Source: UBA1181 sp045617845 (GTDB lineage: Bacteria; Bacteroidota; Bacteroidia; Bacteroidales; Paludibacteraceae). From it: a stretch of DNA of 64,000 nt. Both the position numbers and the translations under genes were made by a program. How positions within the stretch are numbered: position 1 is the first letter of the stretch; every line of letters starts with the position of its first letter. Of this stretch, positions 36,805 to 46,106 are shown one piece after another. The notes beneath the pieces were generated by a model that saw only the letters and a list, made by a program, of their open reading frames with translations, was not told where the DNA came from and did no database searches. The DNA is taken from positions 1 through 64,000 of the forward strand of contig JAZLJL010000105.1 in assembly GCA_045617845.1 (NCBI GenBank), written 5' to 3'.

Positions 36805-38400
36805 CTATTTAATTTTCACTTCCAATGGAGGCAAAGTACGTTTGATACCATCCTGACCAAGAGCGATTGTATTTGAAATATACACCGTCTTTTGTTTAGT
36901 CATCTCACGGAAGATTTTTAATTGCTTATCGTTCAATTGATCGCCATTAGATTTTTCAATCATGGTATTTCCCATAGAATCGAAATAGTTCATAGCGAAC
37001 TCAAGAACTCTGTACTTAACATCCAAATCAGCATCATTCAACTCAGCGACAATACGGCGAGCAGTGATCAAAAGAGGTTTAGCGATAGCTTTATCCAAGC
37101 TATTTCCTCTATAGCGTGACTTGATACCTTGAGCGTTTGTATACTCAATCATAGCCAATGGATCTGGCAACTTCTTAACACGGAAAGTCTTTGTAGCGAT
37201 GTGTTGGCTTTTGCCATCAACCATTGCACTAACAGAGATGTTACAAGGAGTACCAACTTGGCTAGGAACGATTAACCATCCAGTGTTAGTCTTAGTTTGA
37301 GACTTACAGTTAGAAGGGCTAATAGAGATGTTATTAGCAGATACACCAGGAACAGAAACGCTGATAGGGTTTTTGAAACCGGCATAGAGCACATTCATCA
37401 AATCAGCAGAAACCGTAGCGGTAGGCTCACCTACAGTATACTCACTCGTGAAAGGATAATTGATGACTTCACCATTTTTCTTTGCAAGAGCGATGTTACC
37501 AGAATACTTTTGAGTACCAACACTACCACAGATGAATTCATAACGATCCTTCTCCAAAGGTTTGTTGTTGATAGTGATGACAGGCTTCTTAGTAGAGTCA
37601 GTTGCAGCCAAAATAATTTGAGCTGAATACTTACCGCCCTTCATGATATAGCTAGAATTAGGAATTGCCAATGCTTGAATCTTGTTTACGATGAAAGCGT
37701 CAGCATCCATAGCACCAATCAAGTAAGAAAGAGCCTCACCTTGAGAAACCTTAACATCATTCTCAATCTTATCCAACACGGTCAAAGTAGCGATGGCAGG
37801 CATCTCAGCGAATACTGAGTTCTCCCATTTAACCATCTTTCCTTTTTCCTCCTTGTTAGGGATATCAGCAGTAGAGAAAGTCTTATCCAAAGCATCAGCC
37901 TTAGCAGTATCGATAGTCTTCATGAACTCACGATAAGCATCGAGGTGCTCCTTTAAGATTTGGCCATTGGTTTTACCGTCAACCTTGTCAACCAAACCGA
38001 CTTGGTGAACGATGTTCAAATCACCAACATTAAATCCGTCCTCATCTACAGTCTCAAGCGTTGCGGCAGGATTACCAGAAACCTTCTTAATAATATCCAA
38101 CTTAAGATCGTCGATATATTGAATAAGAGCATCAGACTGAGAGACAACGCTATCAAACTTACTTTTCATTCTATTAGCCTTGATGGAATCCGAACCAAGG
38201 AGAGCAGCGAACTCACTTCTTCTTTGTTCAACTTTACCATCACTAATCTTCGTGTTTTGACGCATGGAAGTATCCACGGCCAAGTATCCATTCAAAATCT
38301 GGGCAGACACGTTCAATGCAAGCATTGCGGTCAACACCAAATACATCATGGATATCATCTTCTGTCTCGGGGTTTCCGGACAATTTTTAGCGCCACCCAT
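36805..38400 (-). CDS. gldM: Type IX secretion/gliding protein GldM/PorM
   Basis: A 531-residue protein with one N-terminal membrane helix (MISMMYLVLTAMLALNVSA) after a short cytoplasmic lead, and a long periplasmic part made of helical then beta domains. GldM spans the periplasm and, with GldL, forms the proton-driven motor that powers secretion through the outer membrane. The N-terminal segment NCPETPRQKMISMMYLVLTA is typical. It lies between gldL and gldN. Confidence 0.94.
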   Translation of the reverse strand: MGGAKNCPETPRQKMISMMYLVLTAMLALNVSAQILNGYLAVDTSMRQNTKISDGKVEQRRSEFAALLGSDSIKANRMKSKFDSVVSQSDALIQYIDDLKLDIIKKVSGNPAATLETVDEDGFNVGDLNIVHQVGLVDKVDGKTNGQILKEHLDAYREFMKTIDTAKADALDKTFSTADIPNKEEKGKMVKWENSVFAEMPAIATLTVLDKIENDVKVSQGEALSYLIGAMDADAFIVNKIQALAIPNSSYIMKGGKYSAQIILAATDSTKKPVITINNKPLEKDRYEFICGSVGTQKYSGNIALAKKNGEVINYPFTSEYTVGEPTATVSADLMNVLYAGFKNPISVSVPGVSANNISISPSNCKSQTKTNTGWLIVPSQVGTPCNISVSAMVDGKSQHIATKTFRVKKLPDPLAMIEYTNAQGIKSRYRGNSLDKAIAKPLLITARRIVAELNDADLDVKYRVLEFAMNYFDSMGNTMIEKSNGDQLNDKQLKIFREMTKQKTVYISNTIALGQDGIKRTLPPLEVKIK

Positions 38401-38440
38401 AATTAAACTTCATTAAAAAATTTAAATTCGAAAAATCTTA

Positions 38441-39283
38441 TTATTTAATAGTCATAGCGCTAAGCATACCGCCATAGATAGAGTTCAAGCTCTTCATTTG
38501 AGAAGCTAACAAAGCAACTTGTTTCTTATACTCCTCAGCCTCAGCAGCAGAACCATTCAAAGATGTTTCAATCGTCTTAACAGCAGAAGCCAAAGTCTTC
38601 ATAGCCTCATTCTGCTCGTTAACTGATTTAACTTGAAGTTCAAATACAGAGTTGATAGTAGAGATGTTTCTGTTGATACCATCGATTTGATCAGCGAAGT
38701 TCTTAGAACCTTGAGAAGCTGAACCGATGCTTGAAGCGATGCTTTGGTAAGAAGAAACCAAAGAATCAGAAGAATCCTTCAAGTTTTGTTGAGAGCTTGC
38801 GAATGCGCTAGCGGCATTAGAAGCTTGTCTCAAATTGTTAGTATACTCGTTAGAAACAGCAGCTGCACTAGAAAGGTCAGTCAATTGACTAGCAGTAGTA
38901 GACAAGCTATGGATACCGTTCTTCAAGTTGTCGAGTTCGCTATCAACCATATCACGGATCTTTTGGATCTCAAGCTTACCCTCGTCACCACCATTAGAAG
39001 AGCTAGTGTTCATGAGAGAACTACCTGGAGTTGCAGTCTCATCCTCAACCAACAATTGAGGATAAACTCTATCCCAGTGGTACTCTACGTGAGGTTTATC
39101 GAATGCAGACAAAGCAAACAAGAAAGCCTCAGTACACATTCCTGCGGTCAAAACTGGACCTGCACCTGGCCAGTGCATGATCTTAAACAACGCACCAATA
39201 ATAACGACACTCGCACCCAAACCATAAGCAAGGGCAGTGAATTTCTGATAACCTGCGCTATCACGCAATTCTGAAAAACTCAT
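38441..39283 (-). CDS. gldL: Type IX secretion motor protein GldL/PorL
   Basis: A 280-residue inner-membrane protein. Two membrane helices lie in the first ~75 residues (FTALAYGLGASVVIIGALF, then KIMHWPGAG and VLTAGMCTEAFLFALSAF). A long cytoplasmic helical/coiled-coil tail rich in Ser, Ala and Gln follows. The KIMHWPGA loop and the Glu within the second helix (CTEAFLF) match the proton-channel glutamate region known for GldL. It pairs with GldM. Confidence 0.94.
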   Translation of the reverse strand: MSFSELRDSAGYQKFTALAYGLGASVVIIGALFKIMHWPGAGPVLTAGMCTEAFLFALSAFDKPHVEYHWDRVYPQLLVEDETATPGSSLMNTSSSNGGDEGKLEIQKIRDMVDSELDNLKNGIHSLSTTASQLTDLSSAAAVSNEYTNNLRQASNAASAFASSQQNLKDSSDSLVSSYQSIASSIGSASQGSKNFADQIDGINRNISTINSVFELQVKSVNEQNEAMKTLASAVKTIETSLNGSAAEAEEYKKQVALLASQMKSLNSIYGGMLSAMTIK

Positions 39284-39330
39284 TTTAATAAATATTTTAA
39301 GGTTAATAATATGTTATCTCATCAAAAAAA

Positions 39331-40734
39331 TTATTCACCAATGTAGCTACGAACACATCTGAAACCTAAGAAAGAACGGTTTTCATTTTGATACTCGTAT
39401 GTACGAACACCACATTGCAAGAAGATGCCGACATCTTTCCAAGAACCACCGCGAATTACTTTACGTCTCATAACGTCAGAATCAGAACTCTTGGCATTGT
39501 AATCGTAACTAGGGTTCAAGTCATGAACGAAAGAGTAGTTAGACTCGTGGTAAGCGGAAGAAGTCCACTCAGCAACGTTACCCGCCATGTCATAAAGACC
39601 GAACTCATTCGGTGGATAAGAAGCTACCTTAGAAGCGATCAAATAACCATCATCAGTATAGTTACCTCTTTGAGGTTTGAAGTTAGCCAAGAAACAACCT
39701 TTAGCGGTACGGATATAGTTACCACCCCAAGGATACATAGACAAATCCTTACCACCACGAGCGGCGTATTCCCACTCAGCCTCGGTTGGGAGACGGTAAT
39801 CTTGAACTCTCACACCCTTATTAGCAACTTGGTAAGAGTTGAACAAGAAAGTTCTCCAATGGCAGAATGCCTGAGCTTGTTCCCAAGACACACCGACAAC
39901 AGGGTATTCACCATAACCAGGGTGAGCGAAATACATCTTCATGTAAGGCTCATTGTAAGCGTAAGTGTAATCACGGATCCAGCACAAAGTATCAGGATAA
40001 ATGTTAACACGTTTCAAAGAGATGAAGTCTGAACGATGTTTCAACTCACGATATACAGTAATGTTTTGGATTTCGCCATTCTCGTTATAGATAGTTGTAT
40101 CCTTCTTGATCATCACATCAGCGCTATCCTTAGTCTTACCCAATCCTGCGATGCTACGGTTGTAACGGCCCAACAACGGATCAAACTTATTCTCCTTCTT
40201 AGCAGCCTGGATATAGTCAACCCAAGAATACTTATACATATAGATGGCTGCATTGTTCTCAGAAGCGAAGTCAATCTTATCAGCACCTTGGTAGTACATG
40301 CTATCCAAAGCAGCTTTTTGGTCTTCGGTTTGTTTATTCCAAGGAATTTTCTTTTTGTAATTAAGGACTGGGGTCTCCAACTCATTACCATTCTTGTCTT
40401 GGTAAATTTTGTATGACTCATCTACGTCAGCCAACTTCTCTCTTGCGATAGAGTCACGTACCCAATGTACGAACTGACGATACTCTCCGTTTGTAATCTC
40501 AGTCTCATCCATCCAGAACGCATCCAAAGACACGGTACGGGATTGAGAAGACATAGCCCAGTTTGCATCTTGGTCATTTTGACCCATCGTGAACGAACCA
40601 CGTCTGATGTAAAGCATTCCGTAAGGAACCGGCTCCTTCCAAGATTTGTTGTAAACTCCCACCAATTCTCCATTTTCTCCACTGCAGGCAGCGAGAAGGA
40701 CGGCGACTAATGAAATAATTAACAGCTTTTTCAT
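39331..40734 (-). CDS. gldK: Type IX secretion lipoprotein GldK/PorK
   Basis: A 467-residue lipoprotein (LLAACSGE, Cys17) with a formylglycine-generating-enzyme-like (FGE-sulfatase) fold. Visible segments are RRGSFTMGQND, DAFWMDETEITNGEYRQFV, YPVVGVSWEQAQAFCHW, YRLPTEAEWEYAARGG and RKVIRGGSWKD. In GldK this fold is structural and forms the outer-membrane ring with GldN. It is first of the four core genes, preceded by a porP/sprF gene, the canonical order. Confidence 0.95.
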   Translation of the reverse strand: MKKLLIISLVAVLLAACSGENGELVGVYNKSWKEPVPYGMLYIRRGSFTMGQNDQDANWAMSSQSRTVSLDAFWMDETEITNGEYRQFVHWVRDSIAREKLADVDESYKIYQDKNGNELETPVLNYKKKIPWNKQTEDQKAALDSMYYQGADKIDFASENNAAIYMYKYSWVDYIQAAKKENKFDPLLGRYNRSIAGLGKTKDSADVMIKKDTTIYNENGEIQNITVYRELKHRSDFISLKRVNIYPDTLCWIRDYTYAYNEPYMKMYFAHPGYGEYPVVGVSWEQAQAFCHWRTFLFNSYQVANKGVRVQDYRLPTEAEWEYAARGGKDLSMYPWGGNYIRTAKGCFLANFKPQRGNYTDDGYLIASKVASYPPNEFGLYDMAGNVAEWTSSAYHESNYSFVHDLNPSYDYNAKSSDSDVMRRKVIRGGSWKDVGIFLQCGVRTYEYQNENRSFLGFRCVRSYIGE

Positions 40735-40779
40735 GATATAAACTACTTTATTGTCTTTGTCATTTGTTATTATTTACTA

Positions 40780-41760
40780 CTACAATATTCGATCACTCTT
40801 ATATTTATTCTTTTTCGTGAACTGAGGTCGGAAACTATAACGCAAATAGACTTCATGACTTCCCCCCGACCTAATCAATTTCGATGTGGGCAAATCATAA
40901 GAATAACCTACTTGGAGTCCACTTATCACATCCATTCCAAAAATGAACACGAAAGCATCCCCAAAACGATATGAAATTCCTCCTCTCACTCTTTTAGAAT
41001 ATTCTAATAAACCCGAAACCTCCGCTTGCCAAGAACAGAAATCTGTTTTTATCAACGAAGACGGTGTCAAAGTAATCAACGGATTAGAAGTTGAAAAATT
41101 GTATCCGCCAGTTAAATAAAATGATTTCGGCATATACATTGTATACAACTCGTTTCCTAAATCAATGGTTCCGGAGTTCAAATGCAGGGCTGAAAGGCCG
41201 ATGTAATATCGATCACGCTTATATAAGCATCCGAAAGAGACATCGAATAAAACATCGCTATACTCTTCTGCAGTAAAACTCGAAACAAATGGATCACTCT
41301 CCTTGTGGAAATCATCACCGCTCAACACTTTCTCACCACCGCCTGTAAAATCAACACCTTCCTTGTCAAAAGTATGGTTTATGAAACCAAGACCCAATCC
41401 AAGGCTCAACCTTCCACCCCAAAGTTTCGTTTTATACGAATATTGTAAAAGAACGCTCTGGTTTTTAAACAAACCTATCTCGTCACTTGAAAAGACTAAT
41501 CCAGCGCCATGTTTAGTATCTCCGACCTTAAATGGTGTGGTCATCGAGAAATAAACATCTTGCGGTCCGCCACTGAATCCTGCCCACTGTCTCCTAAAGA
41601 CACCAAACACACTTATCATCTCTTCCTCCGCTACTGCGGCGGGATTCGTGGTTGTCTGGACTTCCATATACTGGCTAAATTGCGGGCTCATTTGAGCCGA
41701 CAAATTCAATATTGAAATACTCAGAAAAAAAACGATAAATATAAAATGCCTTTCTCTCAT
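40780..41760 (-). CDS. PorP/SprF-family outer-membrane protein of type IX secretion
   Basis: A 326-residue exported beta-barrel protein. The signal peptide ends NLSAQ, followed by the family's MSPQFSQYMEVQTTTNPAAV and RRQWAGFSGGPQDVYFS. PorP/SprF proteins partner with the type IX machine and some surface adhesins. It precedes gldK by 45 bases and probably belongs to the same transcript. Confidence 0.9.
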   Translation of the reverse strand: MRERHFIFIVFFLSISILNLSAQMSPQFSQYMEVQTTTNPAAVAEEEMISVFGVFRRQWAGFSGGPQDVYFSMTTPFKVGDTKHGAGLVFSSDEIGLFKNQSVLLQYSYKTKLWGGRLSLGLGLGFINHTFDKEGVDFTGGGEKVLSGDDFHKESDPFVSSFTAEEYSDVLFDVSFGCLYKRDRYYIGLSALHLNSGTIDLGNELYTMYMPKSFYLTGGYNFSTSNPLITLTPSSLIKTDFCSWQAEVSGLLEYSKRVRGGISYRFGDAFVFIFGMDVISGLQVGYSYDLPTSKLIRSGGSHEVYLRYSFRPQFTKKNKYKSDRIL

Positions 41761-41908
41761 ATTTCAACTACCAGTCTCAAGAAAATCGACAACAATATTA
41801 CGAGTTTTTACATTAATTCACAAATAATCGACATCATTTTTTTGACGAATCCTCGTCTTAAAAATCCCATGTCATTTAAATTCAACGAATTAGTATCAAA
41901 TTTTTCTT

Positions 41909-42140
41909 TTAATAAAAATTAATACTCTTCTTCGTTAAAGAGGAAATCCTCTTTGCTAGGATAATCGGGCCAAATGTCCTCGATACTCTCATAAATTTCT
42001 CCCTCGTCCTCCATTTCCTGCAAGTTTTCCAAAACCTCGAGAGGAGCACCCGAACGAACTGCATAATCCACCAACTCGTCTTTTGTTGCGGGCCATGGCG
42101 CATCTTCTAATTTTGAAGCCAACTCTAATGTCCAATACAT
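41909..42140 (-). CDS. DUF2795-family small acidic protein
   Basis: A 76-codon frame encoding about 73-76 residues, starting MYWTLELASKLEDAPWPATKDELVDY. This is the DUF2795 pattern of a W-P-A/x-K-x-E-L-x-x-x-A element; the tail is strongly acidic (DFLFNEEEY). Widespread in Bacteroidota and of unknown role. Monocistronic, with a good promoter box about 45 bases upstream. Confidence 0.85.
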
Positions 42141-42183
42141 AACGAAAAAAAATTTATTTTTTATTCCCTCACATTGAGGTCTG

Positions 42184-42191
42184 CAAAAATA
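42184..42191 (-). promoter_or_regulatory. -7 box upstream of the DUF2795 gene
   Basis: The minus strand reads TATTTTTG, matching TAnnTTTG, with GTTG 19 bases upstream as a possible -33 box. Confidence 0.5.
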
Positions 42192-42269
42192 TACCTTTTT
42201 TCATTACGAACAACACCTTAAGCAAAAAAATCATGGAGATTATTGTTCATATTTTTCTTTTTTATCGTC

Positions 42270-43046
42270 TTAAATATGAAAATCAGGGAAATAACGTTGG
42301 TAATAGTCTTCTTTTTGCAATCTTCCATTAAAGAGCACAATGCCATATTTGAAAAGATCCAAAGTAACCCGGACCTTATCCGACGCCTTGACACGCTCCC
42401 AAGACGCTGTCATCGACTCGTTTTCATAGATTCCGCACAAAACGAAAACAGTACGTTCAGTCACATGAGGCATACAAAGATCCAGTCGCGCGTCAAGTTC
42501 TGCCCCATCTGAACAATCGTCGACGCATAGGAAATCGAGCGTACCCACCTCACTAAGCACATCGGAAAGGCACGTCATAGGGTCGCCGCTTAAGTTTTTC
42601 ACAGACTTAAAGCCGGTCTTTCCCATAAAGAAGGAGGAGATTTCAGCCAGGGCAGAATCCCTTGTGATAGAGCACACGTTTATCTTTGCGTCCGGGGCGG
42701 ATAGATACATCGCCATGACACCCATGTCCTTACACAAAGCGACCACATTACCAGGATTAGAATTGTTGACCAAACGGAACAACAATTGGGCATGGGATTT
42801 GTCCATGGACCATTTTTTGGAAAGGTCAGACACTTTCTCTTCCTTCCCATTCAGAAGAATGGTCTTTTTAGATTTTTTTTGCGCCTCCCGGACCTTTTCC
42901 ACCAAACCATACTTATAATAAGGTAGCTTCTCCTCCACCACCCGCGTCACTAAATCGAACACATACGGAGAATGGATGCCATATCCGCGCCAATGGCGCG
43001 AACAAAACACATACCTTATATAATTTTTAAAATAATGAAACGTCAT
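42270..43046 (-). CDS. Class I methyltransferase-like protein with degenerate cofactor site
   Basis: A 258-residue protein whose overall layout matches a Bacteroidota methyltransferase family: WRGYGIHSPYVFDLVTRV near residue 20, QLLFRLVNNSNPGNVVAL near 100, and VRVTLDLFKYGIVLFNGRLQKEDY at the end. The SAM-binding motif I, normally E-L-G-T-S-x-G, here reads ALCKDMG, and the D-G-N-H segment reads DDCSDGAE. Binding of S-adenosylmethionine is therefore doubtful. I chose the ATG at 43046; an earlier start at 43079 is in frame. It lies after efp on the same strand, past a terminator. Confidence 0.65.
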   Translation of the reverse strand: MTFHYFKNYIRYVFCSRHWRGYGIHSPYVFDLVTRVVEEKLPYYKYGLVEKVREAQKKSKKTILLNGKEEKVSDLSKKWSMDKSHAQLLFRLVNNSNPGNVVALCKDMGVMAMYLSAPDAKINVCSITRDSALAEISSFFMGKTGFKSVKNLSGDPMTCLSDVLSEVGTLDFLCVDDCSDGAELDARLDLCMPHVTERTVFVLCGIYENESMTASWERVKASDKVRVTLDLFKYGIVLFNGRLQKEDYYQRYFPDFHI

Positions 43047-43052
43047 GGGAAT

Positions 43053-43080
43053 AAAAAAGATGGAGACAGAAGTCCCCATC
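43053..43080 (-). terminator. Terminator of efp
   Basis: GATGG-GAC and GTC-CCATC form a stem with a short AGAA-type loop, followed on the minus strand by TTTTTTATTCCC. It lies 24 bases after the efp stop. Confidence 0.8.
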
Positions 43081-43103
43081 TCCTTTTCTTATGATAATAA
43101 AGA

Positions 43104-43670
43104 TCAAGCCTTCACACGCTCGATGTAAGAGCCGTCGCGAGTATCGACCAAAATAATCTCACCTTCGTTGATGAACAATGGGACACGGACAGTGGCACCA
43201 GTCTCAACAGTCGCAGGTTTCAAAGTGTTAGTAGCTGTATCACCTTTCAAACCTGGTTCTGTATAAGTAATCTTAAGAGGAGTCTTCACCGGCATTTCAG
43301 CGAAAAGGACAGACTCAGAAGAAGCGTCGAACACAACTTCAACAACATCACCTTCCTTCATAAAGTCAACACCCTCAATCAAATCATGGGCGATAGGAAT
43401 TTGCTCATAAGTCTCATTGTTCATGAACATATATTCTTCTCCCTCCTTGTACAAGAATTGATATTCGTGGCGTTCTACGCGAACATCCTCCAACTTCTCA
43501 CCGATGTTGAAGCGACGCTCCAAAACGCGGCCGTCCACTACATCTTTCAATTTAGTACGCATGAAAGTGTTTCCTTTTCCTGGCTTAACGTGCAGGAACT
43601 CGATACAGAAATAGAGCTTGCCTTCCAAACGGATGCAAGTTCCATTCTTGATGTCTTGTGCATTAATCAT
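43104..43670 (-). CDS. efp: Translation elongation factor P
   Basis: A 188-residue protein of normal length. The N-terminal KOW-like domain contains the tip loop VKPGKGNTFMRTKLK, with Lys near residue 32 as the usual modification site. The C-terminal signature LKITYTEPGLKGDTATNTLKPATVETG is intact. It relieves ribosome stalling at proline stretches. I chose the ATG at 43670 (MINAQDIKNG); a longer in-frame extension covers the promoter. Confidence 0.97.
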   Translation of the reverse strand: MINAQDIKNGTCIRLEGKLYFCIEFLHVKPGKGNTFMRTKLKDVVDGRVLERRFNIGEKLEDVRVERHEYQFLYKEGEEYMFMNNETYEQIPIAHDLIEGVDFMKEGDVVEVVFDASSESVLFAEMPVKTPLKITYTEPGLKGDTATNTLKPATVETGATVRVPLFINEGEIILVDTRDGSYIERVKA

Positions 43671-43709
43671 ATTGATACAAAATTTTGAATACTCTTTTTG
43701 TTTATGCCA

Positions 43710-43717
43710 CAAATTTA
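43710..43717 (-). promoter_or_regulatory. -7 box upstream of efp
   Basis: The minus strand reads TAAATTTG, a perfect box, with a TTG about 19-20 bases upstream. The leader is about 35 bases. Confidence 0.55.
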
Positions 43718-43791
43718 ACGCAATTCTGTAAAATACACAATAAAACATCACAAAAAGAGTCAAATGGGGTTTCCCCAGGAAAAAGAATTAC

Positions 43792-43799
43792 TAACTTTG
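43792..43799 (+). promoter_or_regulatory. -7 box upstream of tyrS
   Basis: TAACTTTG followed by C is a perfect -7 box. No strict TTTG is found 19 bases upstream. It is divergent from the efp promoter with about 75 bases between. Confidence 0.55.
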
Positions 43800-43841
43800 C
43801 GCCTCGAACAAATGTATTAAATATTAAAGATATATACAAAT

Positions 43842-45137
43842 ATGAATTTCGTCGAAGAACTAAAATGGCGTGGGATGATACAAGACATGACCCCAGGCAC
43901 AGAAGAACAACTTAAAAAAGAGATGACAACCGCTTACCTAGGAATCGACCCTACCGCAGATTCCCTACATATCGGCCACTTGGTGGGTGTGATGATGTTA
44001 CGCCATTTCCAGCGTAGCGGGCACAAGCCAATCGCCCTCATCGGCGGCGCCACAGGTATGATCGGCGACCCATCCGGCAAATCACAGGAGCGCGTACTCA
44101 TCGACGAGCCTAAGCTTCGACACAACCAAGAATGCATAAAAAAGCAATTGGAGAAATTCCTTGACTTCAACAGCAAAGCGGAAAACGCTGCCGAGATGGT
44201 CAACAACTATGATTGGATGAAGGATTTCACATTCCTCGACTTCATCAGGAACGTCGGGAAACTAATCACCGTCAACTACATGATGTCCAAAGACTCCGTG
44301 AAACGTCGTTTCACAGGAGAGAATGGCGCGGACGGCATGTCCTTCACCGAGTTCTCGTACCAATTGCTCCAAGGATACGACTTCGTTTACCTAAACAGCC
44401 ACAAGAACTGCAAACTACAATTGGGTGGAGCTGATCAATGGGGTAACATCACAACGGGTACAGAGATGATCCGCAAAGTGACAGGCAACGAAGCTTTCGC
44501 CCTCACCTGCCCACTCATCACCAAGGCAGACGGAAAGAAATTCGGCAAAACCGAATCCGGAAATGTTTGGTTGGACAAGAGATACACTTCCCCATACAAG
44601 TTCTACCAATTCTGGTTGAACGTTTCAGACGAAGACGCCGAAAAATACATCAAGATATTCACCAGTCTCCCTCACGAGGAAATCGACGCACTTATCCAAG
44701 AGCAAAAAGACGCTCCGCACTTACGCCCTCTACAAAAAAGATTGGCGAAGGAAATCACCGTCATGGTCCACTCTGAGGAGGACTACAATGCGGCAGTCGA
44801 GGCTTCAAACATCTTATTCGGCAACGCGACATCAGACGCCTTGAAGAAACTGGACGAAGAGACACTCTTATCCGTATTCGAAGGAGTTCCACAATTCGAA
44901 GTGTCCCTCGAAGAAATTAAAAACGGAATCAAAATAGCGGACCTATTCACGGAAAAAGCGAACATCTTCCCTTCAAAAGGCGAGTTGAGAAAGCTCATTC
45001 AAGGTGGAGGCGTCGCTGTGAACAAAGAAAAGTTAAACGACTTCGACACCACAATAGATTCTTCTTTCTTATTGAATAACAAATACATACTCGTCCAAAA
45101 AGGCAAGAAGAACTATTTCCTTATTTTGGTAAAATAA
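43842..45137 (+). CDS. tyrS: Tyrosyl-tRNA synthetase
   Basis: Charges tRNA-Tyr. The 431-residue protein has SLHIGHLVG (HIGH) near residue 42, the tyrosine-binding QLLQGYDFVYL and QLGGADQWGNI segments, and the KMSKS-like KFGKTESG near 230. A C-terminal S4 RNA-binding domain follows (FPSKGELRKLIQGGGVAVN). Adjacent to tRNA-Gln on the same strand but separately promoted. Confidence 0.97.
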   Translation: MNFVEELKWRGMIQDMTPGTEEQLKKEMTTAYLGIDPTADSLHIGHLVGVMMLRHFQRSGHKPIALIGGATGMIGDPSGKSQERVLIDEPKLRHNQECIKKQLEKFLDFNSKAENAAEMVNNYDWMKDFTFLDFIRNVGKLITVNYMMSKDSVKRRFTGENGADGMSFTEFSYQLLQGYDFVYLNSHKNCKLQLGGADQWGNITTGTEMIRKVTGNEAFALTCPLITKADGKKFGKTESGNVWLDKRYTSPYKFYQFWLNVSDEDAEKYIKIFTSLPHEEIDALIQEQKDAPHLRPLQKRLAKEITVMVHSEEDYNAAVEASNILFGNATSDALKKLDEETLLSVFEGVPQFEVSLEEIKNGIKIADLFTEKANIFPSKGELRKLIQGGGVAVNKEKLNDFDTTIDSSFLLNNKYILVQKGKKNYFLILVK

Positions 45138-45165
45138 AAAAGATGCTATTTTTTTAGCAAAAATA

Positions 45166-45196
45166 TTTGCAGATACAAAAAATAGCGGTATCTTTG
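45166..45196 (+). promoter_or_regulatory. Promoter of tRNA-Gln
   Basis: TTTG at 45166-45169, exactly 19 bases, then TATCTTTG at 45189-45196. This has the same layout as the tRNA-Leu promoter and is a textbook Bacteroidales promoter. Confidence 0.8.
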
Positions 45197-45227
45197 CACC
45201 GCTTTCGAGAAGAGAGCAACTGAGGAT

Positions 45228-45298
45228 TGTCTCATGGTGTAATGGTAGCACTACAGTTTTTGGTACTGTCTGTCGTGGTTCGAATCCGCGTGAGACAA
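45228..45298 (+). tRNA. tRNA-Gln (anticodon UUG)
   Basis: The acceptor stem TGTCTCA/TGAGACA with discriminator A, anticodon stem ACAGT/ACTGT around loop TTTTGGT, and T-arm GGTTCGAATCC form a cloverleaf of 71 nt. CCA is not encoded. Confidence 0.93.
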
Positions 45299-45312
45299 CA
45301 ATTCCACAAATT

Positions 45313-45339
45313 AAAGCCCTGATTTTTCAGGGCTTTTTT
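45313..45339 (+). terminator. Terminator of tRNA-Gln
   Basis: AAGCCCTGA and TCAGGGCTT form a 9-bp stem with a TTTT loop, then T6. It lies 15 bases past the tRNA. Confidence 0.9.
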
Positions 45340-45398
45340 GTCTTGGGAAACTTCATAATCATATTCATCCTCAATACGTCATCCACGTTAAACACATA

Positions 45399-45902
45399 TC
45401 AACGGCAAGAGGAAGCTAACACAAACGGATAATATGCGCCGTCAACCTGCAGCAACAAACCCGATCCACCCGCCGCGATGCCTTTGTAAGTCTTTCCCGG
45501 AACAGACGTCATGACCACATCAGGATATTCCATGACATAAGTGAATTCATACACAAACTGTTCCGTCGTACCACAACTTGTCCCATAATGCACCAAACAT
45601 CCCCTATTGTCATCGAAGAAATACAAATAATAAAGAGGATATAAAGGTTCCGCCACAGACGAGCTGCCAGTTTTAGGCTTGTAGTGACTCACGAACGTTC
45701 TTCCCGCCAAACAATTTCCGAAAGAGAGTCCATCCTGCCTAACCACATACGTGGAGTCGGCATGTTTAAACGTGATGCTATCAATCTGTAAGGTGGAACG
45801 TGAATAGAGACTTTCTCCACCACTCCAAACCGTCATTTGCTGCGCAAAGGTATTTGACACAAGGGGAAGGAACAATGGAAACAAGAAACACATTTTTTTC
45901 AT
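45399..45902 (-). CDS. Small secreted protein of unknown function
   Basis: A 167-residue protein starting MKKMCFLFPLFLPLVSNTFAQ, a clear signal peptide. The mature part opens MTVWSGGESLYSRSTLQIDSITF, a pattern common at the start of exported Bacteroidales proteins of unknown role. It then carries two or three beta-rich segments (GCLVHYGTSCGTTEQFVYEFTYV, GGSGLLLQVDGAYYPFVL). No enzyme motif and no type IX sorting tail are seen. It stands alone, facing the opposite way to tyrS and metH. Confidence 0.65.
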   Translation of the reverse strand: MKKMCFLFPLFLPLVSNTFAQQMTVWSGGESLYSRSTLQIDSITFKHADSTYVVRQDGLSFGNCLAGRTFVSHYKPKTGSSSVAEPLYPLYYLYFFDDNRGCLVHYGTSCGTTEQFVYEFTYVMEYPDVVMTSVPGKTYKGIAAGGSGLLLQVDGAYYPFVLASSCR

Positions 45903-46106
45903 ATCCAAAAACATTTATATAATTAACACATCGCACAAATATACTGAAAAGATTAATCGGCACGCTTTAAACACATTAAAAGATTCCCTAAAACGCCATA
46001 GCAAGGCAAATTGATCCAACAGACGACAACGAGAAGATTTTTAAAAAATTGTCGGTGAACTTTTCCCTGATATCAAATTAATTTATAATTTTGTGTTCAC
46101 AAAGAT

